NCBI RefSeq assembly: GCF_040436345.1
Contig: NC_133236.1
Span: forward strand, 10,380,165-10,444,164
DNA: 64,000 nt
Reading direction: 5' to 3'
DNA from: Pagrus major
Taxonomy: Eukaryota > Chordata > Actinopteri > Spariformes > Sparidae
A program made the translations under genes and the position numbers. Positions 1-11,233 of the stretch are shown in pieces; the stretch's first letter is position 1; each line of letters opens with the position of its first letter. The notes under the pieces are model-generated. The model was given only the letters and a program-made list of their open reading frames with translations, searched no databases and had not been told where the DNA came from.

Positions 1-1015
1 GGAGAACGGTGAGGAGGAAGGGGGCACATATTCACACAACAACAAGAGAGAGAGATAATAAACATGGTTTTGGCCAATAATGCCATCAGGCTCAGAGAAA
101 TTCAAGCCAACATTATTGGTGACCATGCCATTTTCAATAATGTCCATCAGGTCTCTCTGTCAACACTGGCACGCATCCTGAAAAGAAATCAGGTCCAAAT
201 GAAACAACTGTATCCTTTTGAGTGGAATTCAGAGAGGGTCAAACGGTTGCAGCATGAGTATGTGGTATGTATTGTTGACTTTACTGTAGCACTGTGATGT
301 TGCATACTGCACACATGACCTTTTGACATGTACATTGACTGTATACTAGATCTATTCTGAACTACACAATCTTGTCTCTCACTGTATTTCAGAGAGTTCT
401 ACAAATGGATGCTGAGGAAATCCAGCATGAATTCGTCTACATAGATGAGGCAGGGTTCAACCTCACCAAAGCAAGACGGAGAGGCAGAAACATCATTGGC
501 CACAGGGCTATAATCAATGTCCCAGGGCAACGTGGGGGTAACATCACCCTTTGTGCGGCCATTACACAGGATGGGGTCCTCCTCCGTCATGCCAAAATTG
601 GCCCTTACAACACACCTCACATACTCAAATTTGTAGACCGATTGCACAACATAGTCACAGCAGGTAACCAAATGCACCAGACGCAATACATTGTCATCTG
701 GGACAATGTGTCATTCCACCGTGCTGCTCTGGTCCAGAACTGGTTTCAACACCATCCACAGTTTGTAGTCCTAGGAGTTTTTCTCTGCATGGCGGTGGAA
801 GGTTTACGATCTCAGGTACCCCTGGCTCCCAGGCTCAGGTACCCCTCATTCAGGCCATGGATGACGCCTGTGACCAAGTCGACGCCGTAGCTGTGCAAGG
901 GTGGATTAGACATTCAAGGCGGTTCTTCCAACGTTGTCTTGCCAATGAGGATATCGCTTGTGATGTGGATGAAATTCTCTGGCCAGATCCAGCTAGGCGA
1001 AGAGATAATGTCTAG
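1..1015 (+). pseudogene. Broken IS630/Tc1-type DNA transposase, partial at the left edge
   Basis: The reading frame from about base 13 encodes the helix-turn-helix N-terminal part (IREIQ-like and LARILKRNQ segments). A likely intron follows, with its acceptor cag ending near 391. The DDE domain then continues with YIDEAGFN (first Asp) and VIWDNVSFH (second Asp) up to about 770. After VVL the block that should carry the third catalytic acidic residue (the NPIE region) is missing. The frame then shifts at a 13-base direct repeat (811-823 and 834-846) that marks a 23-base duplication. The C-terminal end, QGWIRHSRRFF to WPDPARRRDNV, is readable in another frame and stops at 1013-1015. A TGA at 10-12 closes the frame upstream. 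The family assignment rests on the DDE motifs and on resemblance to fish IS630-like transposases. It cannot make an active enzyme. Confidence 0.85.
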
Positions 1016-1534
1016 TATTTTCTATACTTTCTTTTCTGTTTTCTTTATCAGATTTATTTTATTTTATTTATTATTTCTGTAATTTTTAACCTGTACTGGA
1101 TACAGTATTTTATATTTGTTGTTGTTTGCTGGGATAACAGTGTTATGCACACTACTGCAGACATGTTTTGTTGTGATTCTCCATGTTGACTGATTTGGGT
1201 GTATGGAGAGAAATAAATTATATTTTCCTCAGTCTGCAGCATTGGTCTTGTCAAGTGTTTGATGAACTTATTGTATATTTGCACTTTCTCTGTGTACTTC
1301 ATATACAGTACTCTAATCACTGAGAAGTAGAATTGCTAAAAGTGTTTAAGGTTAGCAACAGCAGTGTGTAACTGGTTCAGACAGAATTAAGTAATATGAA
1401 GCGTGTATGTGTCATATGGTGACAAAATATGTTTTTTATAAATTAGTGTATAGTTCTGACAAGAGTGTTTCATTTTGCAAAGGGTCTGAGGTGTTCTGCT
1501 AATTGGGTGTTTGGTGTGTTAATTGTGTGTAGTG

Positions 1535-1578
1535 TTTTGAGAAAACAGGCCCTGTTTTCTCAAAACAGGGCCTGTTTT
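1535..1578. repeat. Palindromic terminal repeat of the transposon
   Basis: A 15-base arm (1535-1549) is followed after one base by its exact reverse complement (1551-1565). A second overlapping hairpin of 8-base arms lies at 1562-1578. It lies 520 bases downstream of the transposase stop and is probably the transposon's 3' end. The palindrome is seen directly; the link to the element is inferred. Confidence 0.6.
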
Positions 1579-1800
1579 CAAAATGGTGCTTATGCAATCG
1601 AAAAAAACTGTAAACACATATCGATTGTTGTATGATCTTACCCCCCCCTTAGCACTTAAACCATAGCACTTTTGTACTTAAGGTATCCTTGATAAATAGC
1701 AGATACCATGCTCAGACGAGGGCTTGAAAATTTCTTCTATTTTTTCTTTTCTACTTTATTGACGGTGATATGTTGTGGTTTCTTTCTTGTGACAAATGTA

Positions 1801-1864
1801 CTTATTGTAAGTCGCTTTGGACAAAAGCGTCTGCTAAACGCCCTAAATCTAAATCTAAATCTAG
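1801..1864 (+). repeat. 3' tail of a fish retroposon (SINE/LINE type)
   Basis: The segment gtaagtcgctttggacaaaa followed by gcgtctgctaaacg is a conserved tail common in fish genomes. It ends in short tandem copies of aaatct, as expected for the 3' end of a retroposon. The body upstream is too diverged to classify. Confidence 0.6.
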
Positions 1865-2390
1865 AACAGTCTGACTGTGGAATTGTCTCTAAAGAGGAAT
1901 GTCACAAGGATAGGGTGTATCATAGCGTGTGAACCCTCATCAACACTTATCAGTAACATTTGTGGAATGTTTGTAGATCAATAGAAGAAGATAACTACCA
2001 CAACACTGGTTTCAACAAAGGGACTCCATGTTTCAAACATAATTTACAGTTGGCTTAGAGTACTTCACTGTCCAACACATAAACATTTATGTGGATGAAT
2101 ATTCAAAATATTTTATCAGACAAGATAATCAACCAACAACTCACAACAGCACCACTGGTCTTTCTAGTAACACAACATTTCTTTTTAAGGTGCACCTTTG
2201 TTTTGCATTGTTGTGTAATCTTTCTCTATTTGTAGTCTGACTACTTGACTGTGTTCTGGTGTAAAGTTTCCTGTGCAGGTTCAAAGTGAAACCACAGTTA
2301 TTTATGCTGGTATACCTCCAGCTTCTTCTCGTTTATATCGTTATGTGTTTGAATCATCAGAATTAAATCATAAAGACAGCTGCAGATGTT

Positions 2391-2650
2391 TCTCTTCTCT
2401 CCACAGAACACAGTGCATGATGGGAAACACTCCACTTTTCTCCTGATGGAAAGAAGTTTGATCTGAACTTTTCTTCATGTTTAAATGTAACTACATGAGT
2501 TTATCTGACGTATTTTTCTCACTGTAACATTTGCCGAATTAACAAGAAGGCCCACATAGTTAAGAATGTGTTGTCGACAGCGTTTCACAAGGTTTATAAA
2601 GTTTCTCTCGTCATTTTAAGGGAGTCTGGTGACTTTCTCCACGGACCACA
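2391..2650 (+). repeat. Left arm of a local inverted duplication
   Basis: This sequence returns in reverse complement at about 3,888-4,135. The best block is 2,391-2,501 against 4,029-4,135, nearly identical; 2,522-2,640 matches 3,888-4,012 less well. Part of the block reads as a splice acceptor (ctctccacag) followed by the short frame NTVHDGKHSTFLLM, present in both arms. Confidence 0.75.
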
Positions 2651-3759
2651 AGAAACAGATTATATTAGTTACTGTTAACTATATTTGTAAAATGTGACAT
2701 GTTTATCATCAATATGTTTTATTCTTTAACACATCTGGTGTAAATGTTGAGTACAGCTGCTGAAACTCTTCAGATATTTTGTCTTCTGTTCCTGCAGTTT
2801 TTGGTTCAGGTCATTACTTTCAGATATTATTGTGATCAAATACTCCTGTTAGCTGTCAAAAGAGGTGTGTTTGACCCTGGACACTCCTCACATGAACATC
2901 TCTGTACAGAATCTGTGTGTTTGAGGTCTGAAGGACACAAAGAACTGTCTTTATTGACAGTCTGTGTTTTCCTCTGCTTGTGATGTACTCTCACTGTTTG
3001 ATGTGAAGGTTTTCTAATGTTCCTTCCACATACAAAGACTGACTGCAGACACGAGCATCGACTCTCTAAAGCATCGACTTCAGTAAAGTTTAACCAGAGT
3101 TTTACAGCAGCACCCAATAAAAATATGAAACATGGAGAGATATTAATTAGAAAAACATTCTCAAATACACTACACTACACAATTTCTCTGGACTTTTATT
3201 ACAGCTGACATAGTTTAATGTGTCATTTATAGTTTAACATGTCAAGAACAAAAAGATTTTTAGAAAATTGGAAATGAAGTTTCTGCTAGAATGTCCCTCA
3301 TATAGTCAGATGACAAGTCCAACTTAAATGAACACTTGCACACGTCAGGTCGAGAGTCTTCAGTCATTTGCAGATGAAATCATGATGAGAGAACAGACTG
3401 CAGTGATCTGTGTGACCAGTGTTTTATTCCCAGAGAAAATCATCTGAGCTTGTGACATCACACCAGCCTGCCAGTGTGTTTTTATAGAATAAAAACTGAA
3501 AAAGCTCCCGTGAGAACGTTAAATCTGTGGTCATGAATGTATGTGTTTTTATTGCTTCAGTTTCTCACAAGTTAAACCAAAAACTAGGCTGAATATAATG
3601 TGATTATTTTAAATAAATGAGCTTTGTGGATCATTTGTTGCTAATAAATATCATAGCAGAGGAGCTGACACCCAATCCACCTGCAGTACCCACCTGATTC
3701 CTTTAATTTGTGGCTGACAGTCATGAACATGGACCACGTAATGAAGTCACCAATAACGG

Positions 3760-4135
3760 CAGTGTACCAGACTCCCTTAACAAATCACGTGATTTTAAGA
3801 GTTGGTGCACGAGGAGAAACTTAACAAACTTTGTGAAACAACTGTGACTTAAACTACATCATTGATGCTTTCTTGTAAATTCAGCATTAAATACAAAGTC
3901 ACCAGACTCCATTAAAAAGACGAGAGAAACTGTAAACACTTTGTGAAACACTGTCTACAACACATTCTTACCTATTTGGGCCTTCTCGTAAATTCAACTA
4001 GTGGTAAAAAATAATAGGTCAAATAAAATCATGTAGTTACATTTAAACATGAAGAAAAGTTCAGATCAAACTTCTTTCCATCAGGAGAAAAGTGGAGTGT
4101 TTCCCATCATGCACTGTGTTCTGTGGAGAGAAAAG
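3760..4135 (-). repeat. Right arm of the inverted duplication, with a tandem partial unit
   Basis: This is the reverse complement of 2,391-2,650. A second, more diverged unit of the same family precedes it (about 3,760-3,880; shared actccct..aaca and ctttgtgaaaca motifs). More diverged pieces of the family are at 7,985-8,440 and 44,700-44,840, so this is a dispersed repeat family and not only a one-off duplication. Confidence 0.65.
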
Positions 4136-4284
4136 AAACCGAATAAAGTCAGACGAGTTTGAATCATGGCACAAATCCAACATCAGATAGTGAGTAAGTT
4201 TTATTATCCATGCGCAGATTTCCTGTAAAGCTACTGGGGAAATCTGTCTGCTAAACCACACCTGTTGATGTTGATACTCCCAGC

Positions 4285-4419
4285 TATTAAAAGGTGCTCT
4301 CAAGCAGGTAGTTCAGAGTAATACAGTGAAGTTGGCAGGAGAGCTGTTGAAACACCGTGGTTGTTGTTTTCTTCAAGATCTCTACCTTGATTGTCCAAGG
4401 ACTTCAGCAGCTCCTCTCT
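4285..4419 (+). promoter_or_regulatory. Candidate promoter and 5' untranslated exon of the Ig gene
   Basis: A TATA-like TATTAAAAG at 4,285-4,293 lies about 25 bases before a possible start site near 4,315. The following segment ends in a strong donor, CTCTCT|GTAAGT, at 4,419/4,420. It could splice to the acceptor at 6,267 just before the Ig start codon. This is inferred from signals only. Confidence 0.35.
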
Positions 4420-4573
4420 GTAAGTAATCATGTTTGTAGAAGTCAGATGGATCAGTCAGCTGTATGAGGACTTTCTACCAGAAACATCTTTTCCACTTGT
4501 ATAAATCTTGTGTGTGAGAAGATTTTATTGATGAAACTAAACAGAGTCAGTGTTGATATTTACCTCCACCTTC

Positions 4574-4720
4574 ATCTACACAGTTAAACACATTCATTCA
4601 TCAATATGTAGTCAAACAGTCAGCTGTGAGCTCCTGATGTCCTGTGTGACAGTGATGTGAATGTGGATACGGATGTAGTCGTCGTTGCTTTATAACTGAC
4701 TCTGTTTTGTCTCTGATGAA
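4574..4720 (+). repeat. Direct duplication, copy 1
   Basis: About 146 bases are repeated at 5,459-5,604 in the same orientation with only a few differences. About 740 bases lie between the copies. The similarity suggests a recent segmental duplication or an insertion flanked by duplicated sequence. Confidence 0.8.
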
Positions 4721-5458
4721 TAATATATATTTTCTTTTTTATCATCATCACTGTTTTAGGCCTAAAGTGTTTCTTGCATTCTCTGACAGTAAAAATGCGT
4801 AGCCTACACACAGAATTGTATCTGTTCTATCAAGTTGTGATTAATTGAATGAGTTAATATCATTGTGTTTTATGCTCAAGCCCGAGGGTTGATTGCTGTA
4901 TGTGGCTGAGGATAAAAAAAAAGAAGGATTAGCTCACACTGAAATGGACTAAAATGAAATTTAAACTGTCCTGTGTTTTCATTTTTATTTTTTAAAATTT
5001 TACTGTTTTTAAATCTTGGTTGCTGCTACGTGTTTTATTCATTATCCAATGAGGCAACTTTTTAATTTGTACATTTTCACAAACACAGGGAGGACTTAAG
5101 TAGGTCTGCATATGTAGTTCTGTATTGCTACTGTATTTCTATTTATTGTAGGCTAGTTCTTTTATTTCATAAATGCACCAAAACATGGCATCATTGAAAT
5201 GGAAACGCAAAGTTCAAGTACCCTATACTGTAAATGTAACTCTGTAACTCTGCCCACTGCAGAGTTGCCACATCATGTAAAAATATAAATTAATGCTCAT
5301 TCAGGTCTATTAATAATCTTGATAGGCTAATTTAGACTTTCTAGGCTGTGTTACCTTCATTATAAGACACAAATATGTTTTGCAGCTCCAGACGGATTTT
5401 TTTTGTGAGGGACGGGGACAAAAATGGCTCTTTTGATAGTAAAGGTTGCTGATCCCTG

Positions 5459-5604
5459 ATCTACACAGTTAAACACATTCATGTATCAATATGTAGTCAA
5501 ACAGTCAGCTGTGAGCTCCTGATGTCCTGTGTGACAGTGATGTGAATGTGGATTGGGATGAGTCGTCGTTGGTCTATAACTGACTCTGTTTTGTCTCTAC
5601 TGAA
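5459..5604 (+). repeat. Direct duplication, copy 2
   Basis: This is the partner of 4,574-4,720. It starts at the same atctacacag sequence and diverges after the shared ttgtctct. Confidence 0.8.
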
Positions 5605-6274
5605 CTTTACTAACAGCCGCTGGATTTCAACATGTTTGTCTTTTATTCTGCTGCACATTTAGTAAAGTTCAATCCTCAACAAACTTGTTTTGACTTTGTA
5701 TGTTTCAGCTTTCTTCTTCTTCAGGACGTTTCAAATGGACTCATTCACTTTTTACTATAAAATCATGTCATCAAATATGATGCATTGTTACTGGCATCTG
5801 ACAACAACATGAGCTTGTTTGTGTTTATTTGCAGTTGTTGTCTCTTGACTTTATATGGAGACACTCTTTATATGTGTTTCTAATGTATCAGTGTTACAAC
5901 ATTGACAACACGTCACCATGTTCCAGATACACAACTTTCATCTGTCTGTAGCAGCAGCACTAGTTCTGCAGTGTTTTCATGTGGCAGCTACATGTTGTTG
6001 TTTGCAGCTGAATCCACATGTTGTCATGTGTCCTGCTGATGGTGGACAGTTTAACCACTGGCGCCATCTTGTGTCAGAAGTACAATACAGCAGCTTAGCG
6101 TTAGCATCAACACTGTGTCCAGTCAGGAAGTCCTTGTGTGTAATGAGCAGGATAATAAAGACAGAGGAGTATTGTAAAGACTAAAGACAGACTGTAGATG
6201 TTTGTTGTGGTACATGTGAGGACTGAACTGTGATCACATGACTCTTCACCTCTGTCTCCTCTCACAGGGAGAAG

Positions 6275-7313
6275 ATGATCTGCAGGATCCTGCTGCTCAT
6301 CAGCCTCAACTGTGTCTGTGGTTAGTTTCCAGCTTCACTTTATTACACTGTGATTCAATGAATCAGTTAAAGTAGCCCACATGTGAGCAAACAGTTGATG
6401 TTGATGAGCCTCTGCAGCTCTGAGACGTCACTAAACTGTCCACAGAAACGTGTAGATGGAGTTTAAAGGCTGCCATGTTAAAGTTGTCAGTGTGTCTGCT
6501 CCTCACTTTCCCTCTCTGTCTCCTCAACAGGAACATTTGTAGTGAATGTGACACAGACCTCCTATCAGGCAGAGGAGAACCACAACATCACACTGGAATG
6601 GATGTTCACAACCACAGCTGACACTTCCCCTGACTCCCTTTATATCCACTGTGAGATGATAACTGATCACAAAGTCTCAGTCCTGTTTCGTCTAAATGAA
6701 GGTGTTGAGGTCCCAGAGTCTCGGGATCAACAGTTTGTAGGACGAGTCCAGTTGGACAAAGATGTCCTTAGAGACGGACGACTCAGACTTCATGTGTCCA
6801 GACTCAGGGCTGAGGACTCAGGCCGGTACCTGTGTGATGTGAGGACAAACTATGGTGCAGACTTTGTTGAATGTCGGCTCAACGTCTCTGGTAAGTTGGT
6901 TGAGTAGAAGTCAGTAGAACTTTATTAACAGGTTCAATTCAGCAGCTTTTTTGGATCAATAAGAACCTGAAGAAAAGTATTGAGGACGACCACAATCCAC
7001 AATCCTTCACTTCATTCTCACAGTATCTGAGAAATATGTCACAACTTCAGCTGTTCTGTTGTTTGGTCTCTTTACAGCAGCAAGGCCCAAACCTGAGAGA
7101 CCCAACACAGACACACCTGAGAGACCCAACAGGGTCAGTCGGAGCTTGATCCGCCTCTACTGTTTATTGGGACTGACAGCTGTGGTAGTTGTGTTGTTTG
7201 TTACCATTTATTTATTCATTGTCTGTCTAAGAAACAAAAGTCCAGCAGAGGATTTTAGAAAAGTTCCAGCTCAGCAGGATCAGAGGAAACAGTTTTATCA
7301 ACAGTGTAAATGA
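6275..7313 (+). CDS. Immunoglobulin-superfamily V-type membrane protein, three coding exons
   Basis: Coding exons are 6,275-6,320, 6,531-6,890 and 7,078-7,313, all with GT-AG borders and phase-1 introns; they total 642 bases, or 213 residues. Exon 1 is a signal peptide (MICRILLLISL). Exon 2 is one V-type Ig domain, recognised by its F-strand signature (EDSGRYLCDV) and the preceding GRLRLHVSRLR. Exon 3 has a short Pro/Arg-rich stalk (PERPN repeated), a transmembrane helix (about LGLTAVVVVLFVTIYLFIV) and a tail of about 30 residues. N-glycosylation sequons NVT, NIT and NVS are present. The tail has one Tyr (FYQQCK) and no ITIM, ITAM or SH3 motif. The position where the B-strand Cys is expected reads NITLEW; cysteines instead occur in LYIHC, YLCDV and VECRL. 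It most resembles B7/butyrophilin-like fish proteins, but I cannot name an orthologue. It probably acts at the cell surface as a receptor or ligand. Confidence 0.85.
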
Positions 7314-7577
7314 GACCATTAAAACACATCCTGCCTTCATGTTGTTCAGTAAGTGTCCATGATATAAGAGTCAGAGGAGATAAACAATAATGGAGTTGAT
7401 GTTGTTTATTATTTTGACAGGACGTCTCATCAAACTCTGTCACTTATTAGACAGATCTGAAATCTGCTCTGTGTTCACTTTACTGAAACATGTCGACTTC
7501 TTACACCATGTGTATGTTACAACTGTATATATGTCACATTTATACTTTTCATTTCTCTACATGATGTATTTATCCAT

Positions 7578-7815
7578 AATAAAATATGACATCATGATTC
7601 ATATCTCATCTCTCCTGTACTGGACTCCTGCAGGATGTCATGAAGCTTCAGCTGAACTGATCTGCTTGTTGTCATGTGTTGTATGATGTTACAGGACACA
7701 CAGGAAGAGATTTCTTTATTTATTTTATCTTAATCTTTGTCTTCTGATGAACATTGTTACAATGCACTGCCTTTACCTGATGTTCTGTTTATAATGTGAA
7801 CATACTGTAAATAAA
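7578..7815 (+). terminator. Polyadenylation signals of the Ig gene
   Basis: AATAAA occurs at 7,578-7,583 and 7,810-7,815, which are 265 and 497 bases after the stop. Either could end the transcript. Confidence 0.4.
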
Positions 7816-7984
7816 TCCATTAATATGAGAGAAGCTGTTTTTATTAACATGTTATCATTTAATAGGTCAAATAAAACACAATCGGCCCCTAATTGTTCAT
7901 GGCTGTACAAGACATAACAATTACAATTATGTACACACATATTAAATTATAATATGATCATGATAATCAATTAAATGATTAAAT

Positions 7985-8440
7985 GTTTTTTTAATGGAGT
8001 TTGGTGACTTTCTCCACGGACAACGAGCAGCAGCTTATATCAATTATTGTTTACTGTATTTGTAAAATGTGACATGTTTCCTGTCAGTATGTTTTATTCT
8101 GTAATACATGTGGTGTAAATGTTGAGGTACAGCTGCTGGAGGTAACAAACTCTTCAGACACAGAAGCAGACAGCTTTGACAGCGATGAGGCGACAAACTG
8201 ACACTTTTTACAAAGAAACAAACATCTTAATGTTTTAAATTTACTACTGAGTCTCCAAACATTACTGATGTAAATGTCCCACAGCTCACACACTGCAGCT
8301 ACTGTAGAGTCAGTCGCTGTAACAAGAAGTCGGTGTGACCCTAAAGCACGGTTGGGCCTTCTTGTTAATTTGGCTAATGTTATAGTGGTAAAAGTGAACA
8401 TGGTCAATTAAAATCATGTAGTTACATTTAAACATGACCT
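7985..8440 (+). repeat. Third, diverged copy of the inverted-duplication family
   Basis: 7,990-8,140 resembles 2,620-2,765 (shared tggtgactttctccacgga and ttgtaaaatgtgacatgttt). 8,346-8,434 resembles 3,985-4,052 (gggccttct..., atgtagttacatttaaacat). This copy lacks the exon-like block. Confidence 0.65.
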
Positions 8441-9359
8441 GGATGACTGAGAACCTTCATCAACATTTGCTCCATTTGTTTCCATAATGAGTCCGCCTCT
8501 TTCTCCACAGGTAACAACTCAAGCAGAGTATGATGTGCACTTTTTGTGTCATTAATCAACATGTGATATTTGCTGAAGTTGCTTTTTATTTCAGCTTCAT
8601 AACCAGGCTCAACCCTCGAACTGTCTCTTTTAAGAGAGTTTGTTTAGATTTTCTTAGTTTTTCTAAATCACTGATTTTAGAAAGGGATGCCTTCACTGTT
8701 AGTTTCACTGATCGTTTCCTGACAAAGGTCTCTCCACTCTCAGTTTGAGCATCAATGTTAGTTAGCTCTTGTTTGACCTGTGTTCCTCAGCCTTCCTCCT
8801 TCAGTGGTCCTCACCTGTCCTGTCTGCTCAATACAAGAGCTCGAGGTGAGCTGCACCACACCTTCTGTTATTCCTCATGTCCCTGGACTTCATGACTGGA
8901 CTCCCTTCTATCATTCAAGCACCAGTATTCAGGGTTGAATAGTAACAGATTAAATATAATCCGGTTTATGCGATCATATTGCAAAACATTTTTTTTTTGT
9001 TTTATTGAAAGATGAACATTTTGAGGAGCTACTCCACTTGCAGTACAAGAGCAAAGTCCTCCATGTGGTTTTTGATTACAAAACAGCAACAACAACTTGC
9101 ACAAAAGAAACAGCATGCAACATGTTGAATACACACTGTACACCTGTAATTTGTGCCAGTACTGGTATGATTACACTGAAAATGTTTGGAGACGTTATAA
9201 GAGGAAAAAAAGAGTATTTGTAGAACTCAATTTTTTGTGGCTGCGTCCATTTTTTTTGTATAAGGTGCAATATTTTAAATGTTATTTAATAATCCATAAG
9301 AAGTCAGACATTTCGACATCATCCACCTCAGTGGAATTTTATCTTTGGCTTTTACCAAA
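8441..9359. other. Intergenic DNA without a recognised gene
   Basis: The segment is AT-rich, and its short open frames have no recognisable domain. Nothing supportable beyond low-complexity T runs. Confidence 0.4.
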
Positions 9360-9840
9360 GTACAGTAAAGTTCATACAGTGTTGTAAAAAGAACCTCAAA
9401 GTCATATTTGAGAAAAAGTAAAGATATTGTGTTAAAAATATTTCTTCAGGTAAAAAAAAAAAGTGTCAAATGATAATTGTGCTTAAGTATCAAAAGTACA
9501 AGGAAAAATAAATTATACCTCTATATACATGTATGTATGTACTGTTTATGGGTCGACCAATTATCAACATGGCTGATTATCAAAATCCAAAATCTTTTTT
9601 TTTATCTGATTGCTGATAAAATAAATACATTTCAAAATGTGCTTCATAGGCTCTGATGCAGCATGTCATCTGAAAAATACATAAATGAAGTTTTCTTAGT
9701 TAAATTAAATGTAGTAGATTATTTGCCTCCAAAATGTTATGGAGTGAGAGTATAAAGTAGACGAAAATGGAAATACTCAAGTAATGTACCTCAAAATTAC
9801 TGAAGTGCAGTAGCTGAGTAAATGTACTTAATTACATTGG
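9360..9840 (+). repeat. Dispersed fish repeat (type with cagtgttgtaaaaag)
   Basis: The segment from acagtgttgtaaaaagaacc to taaatgtacttaattacatt also appears, diverged, at 62,290-62,790, and partly at 41,490-41,760 and 61,690-62,220. Shared landmarks are aagtaaagatat.gtgttaaaa, taagtatcaaaagtaca and tttgcctccaaaatgt. It is probably a non-autonomous transposable element. Confidence 0.7.
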
Positions 9841-9841
9841 G

Positions 9842-11233
9842 GTGCATACAATGCACATACAGCACACCATTGAAAGCATACAGTATCAGGCTATAGAATG
9901 TCTACAATATTGCAAATGCAAAACCACTATTGCAAATTGCAAACCACTACAACGGATCTTCAACCTTAGCCTGCAGCTAGGGAGAGTGCCCACCCTCTGG
10001 AAGACATCCTGCATCGTTCCAGTCCCGAAGAAGAACCAGCCCAGGGAGCTGAATGACTTCCGACCGGTGGCACTCACTTCACATCTAATGAAGACGTTAG
10101 AGCGGCTCTTCCTCAGTTTCCTCAGACCCCAGGTGCAACACGCCCAGGACTGCCTGCAGTTTGCCTACCAGCCAGGTGTTGGTGTGGAGGATGCCATCCT
10201 CTACCTGCTACACCGAGTCCACTCCCATCTGGATAAGGGAAGCGGCACAGTGAGGATTCTCTTCTTGGACTTCTCCAGTGCCTTCAATACCATCCAGCCC
10301 CCTATGCTTCAAAACAAACTGAACAGGATGGGAGTGGACCCCTACCTGGTGGACTGGATCTCCAACTATCTCACCGACAGGCCACAGTACGTCAAGCTGA
10401 AGGACACCACGTCTGACACTGTGGTCAGCAGCACTGGAGCCCCCCAGGGAACAGTGCTGGCCCCCATTCTCTTCACCCTGTACACCTCGGACTTCTGCTA
10501 CAACTCGGAGCTGTGTCACATACAGAAGTACGCCGATGACACAGCCATCGTTGGATGCATCAGGGATGACAGAGAGGAGGAGTATCGGAGTCTGGTGGGG
10601 GACTTTGCTGTCTGGTGTCGCACCAACCACCTACAGCTCAACACCTCTAAGACGAAGGAACTGGTCATTGACTTTAGGAGGTCTAGACCAAAACCGCGAC
10701 CAGTCCTGCTAGAGGGACCTGAGGTGGAGGCTGTGGACTCATACAAATACCTCGGGCTGTGGCTGGATAATAAACTGGACTGGACAACACACACCAGCCA
10801 CCTGTATGGGAAGACGCAAAGCAGGCTGTACTTCCTAAGGAGACTGCGGTCTTTCAACATCTGCAGCAAACTGCTGTGGATGTTTTACCAGTCTGTGGTT
10901 GCCAGTGTCCTCTTTTACACTGTAGTGTGCTGGGGGGGCAGCACATCCAAGAAGGACACATCCAGACTGGATAAACTGATCAGGCGGGCCAGCTCTGTGG
11001 TCGGCATGAAGCTCGACCCTCTGGTGACGGTGGCAGAGAGGAGGACACTGGAAAAACTGCTGGATATTATAGACAATACCAGCCACCCTCTGCACACCGT
11101 CATCTGCGACCAGCGGAGCCTGTTCAGTGAAAGACTGCTCCTTCCCAAGTGTAGGACCAACAGACTTAAGAACTCCTTTGTCCCTCATGCCATCAGGCTG
11201 TACAACTCCTCACTTGGGGGGAGGAGGAAATAG
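9842..11233 (+). mobile_element. LINE reverse transcriptase ORF, 5'-truncated (jockey superfamily, L2/Rex-like)
   Basis: An uninterrupted 463-codon frame encodes the reverse-transcriptase domain of a non-LTR retrotransposon. It shows motif A FLDFSSAFN (residues 141-149), motif B GAPQGTVLAP and motif C KYADDTAI (Asp 232 and 233), then the thumb and C-terminal region ending SSLGGRRK. The apurinic endonuclease domain and the first part of the RT are absent. Clear RT similarity begins near 9,940 (RIFNLSLQLGRVP), so the ATG at 9,842 and about 33 codons are probably adjacent sequence read by chance. The 3' end carries a small hairpin-like tail (tttccctgagggagcc) and tandem aagtct copies to about 11,628. 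The intact catalytic core suggests a fairly young insertion, but without endonuclease it is not autonomous. Confidence 0.9.

Larger units (their letters stand above)
1016..2390. other. Transposon 3' flank and non-coding DNA
   Basis: This stretch is the AT-rich 3' non-coding part of the transposon to about 1,580, then unassigned sequence and a retroposon tail at 1,801-1,864. I see no host gene. Confidence 0.5.

Noticed and set aside
2744..2983. 79-codon hydrophobic open frame
   Set aside because: It overlaps the repeat family found at 7,985-8,440, where the frame is not conserved.
5918..6184. 88-codon frame starting with a hydrophobic, signal-like stretch before the Ig gene
   Set aside because: It has no domain after the hydrophobic part and no fitting splice donor. 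The exon at 6,275 has its own signal peptide joined in phase to the Ig domain.
10208..11188. Long open frames on the minus strand
   Set aside because: They lie opposite the LINE reverse-transcriptase frame and have no domain of their own.
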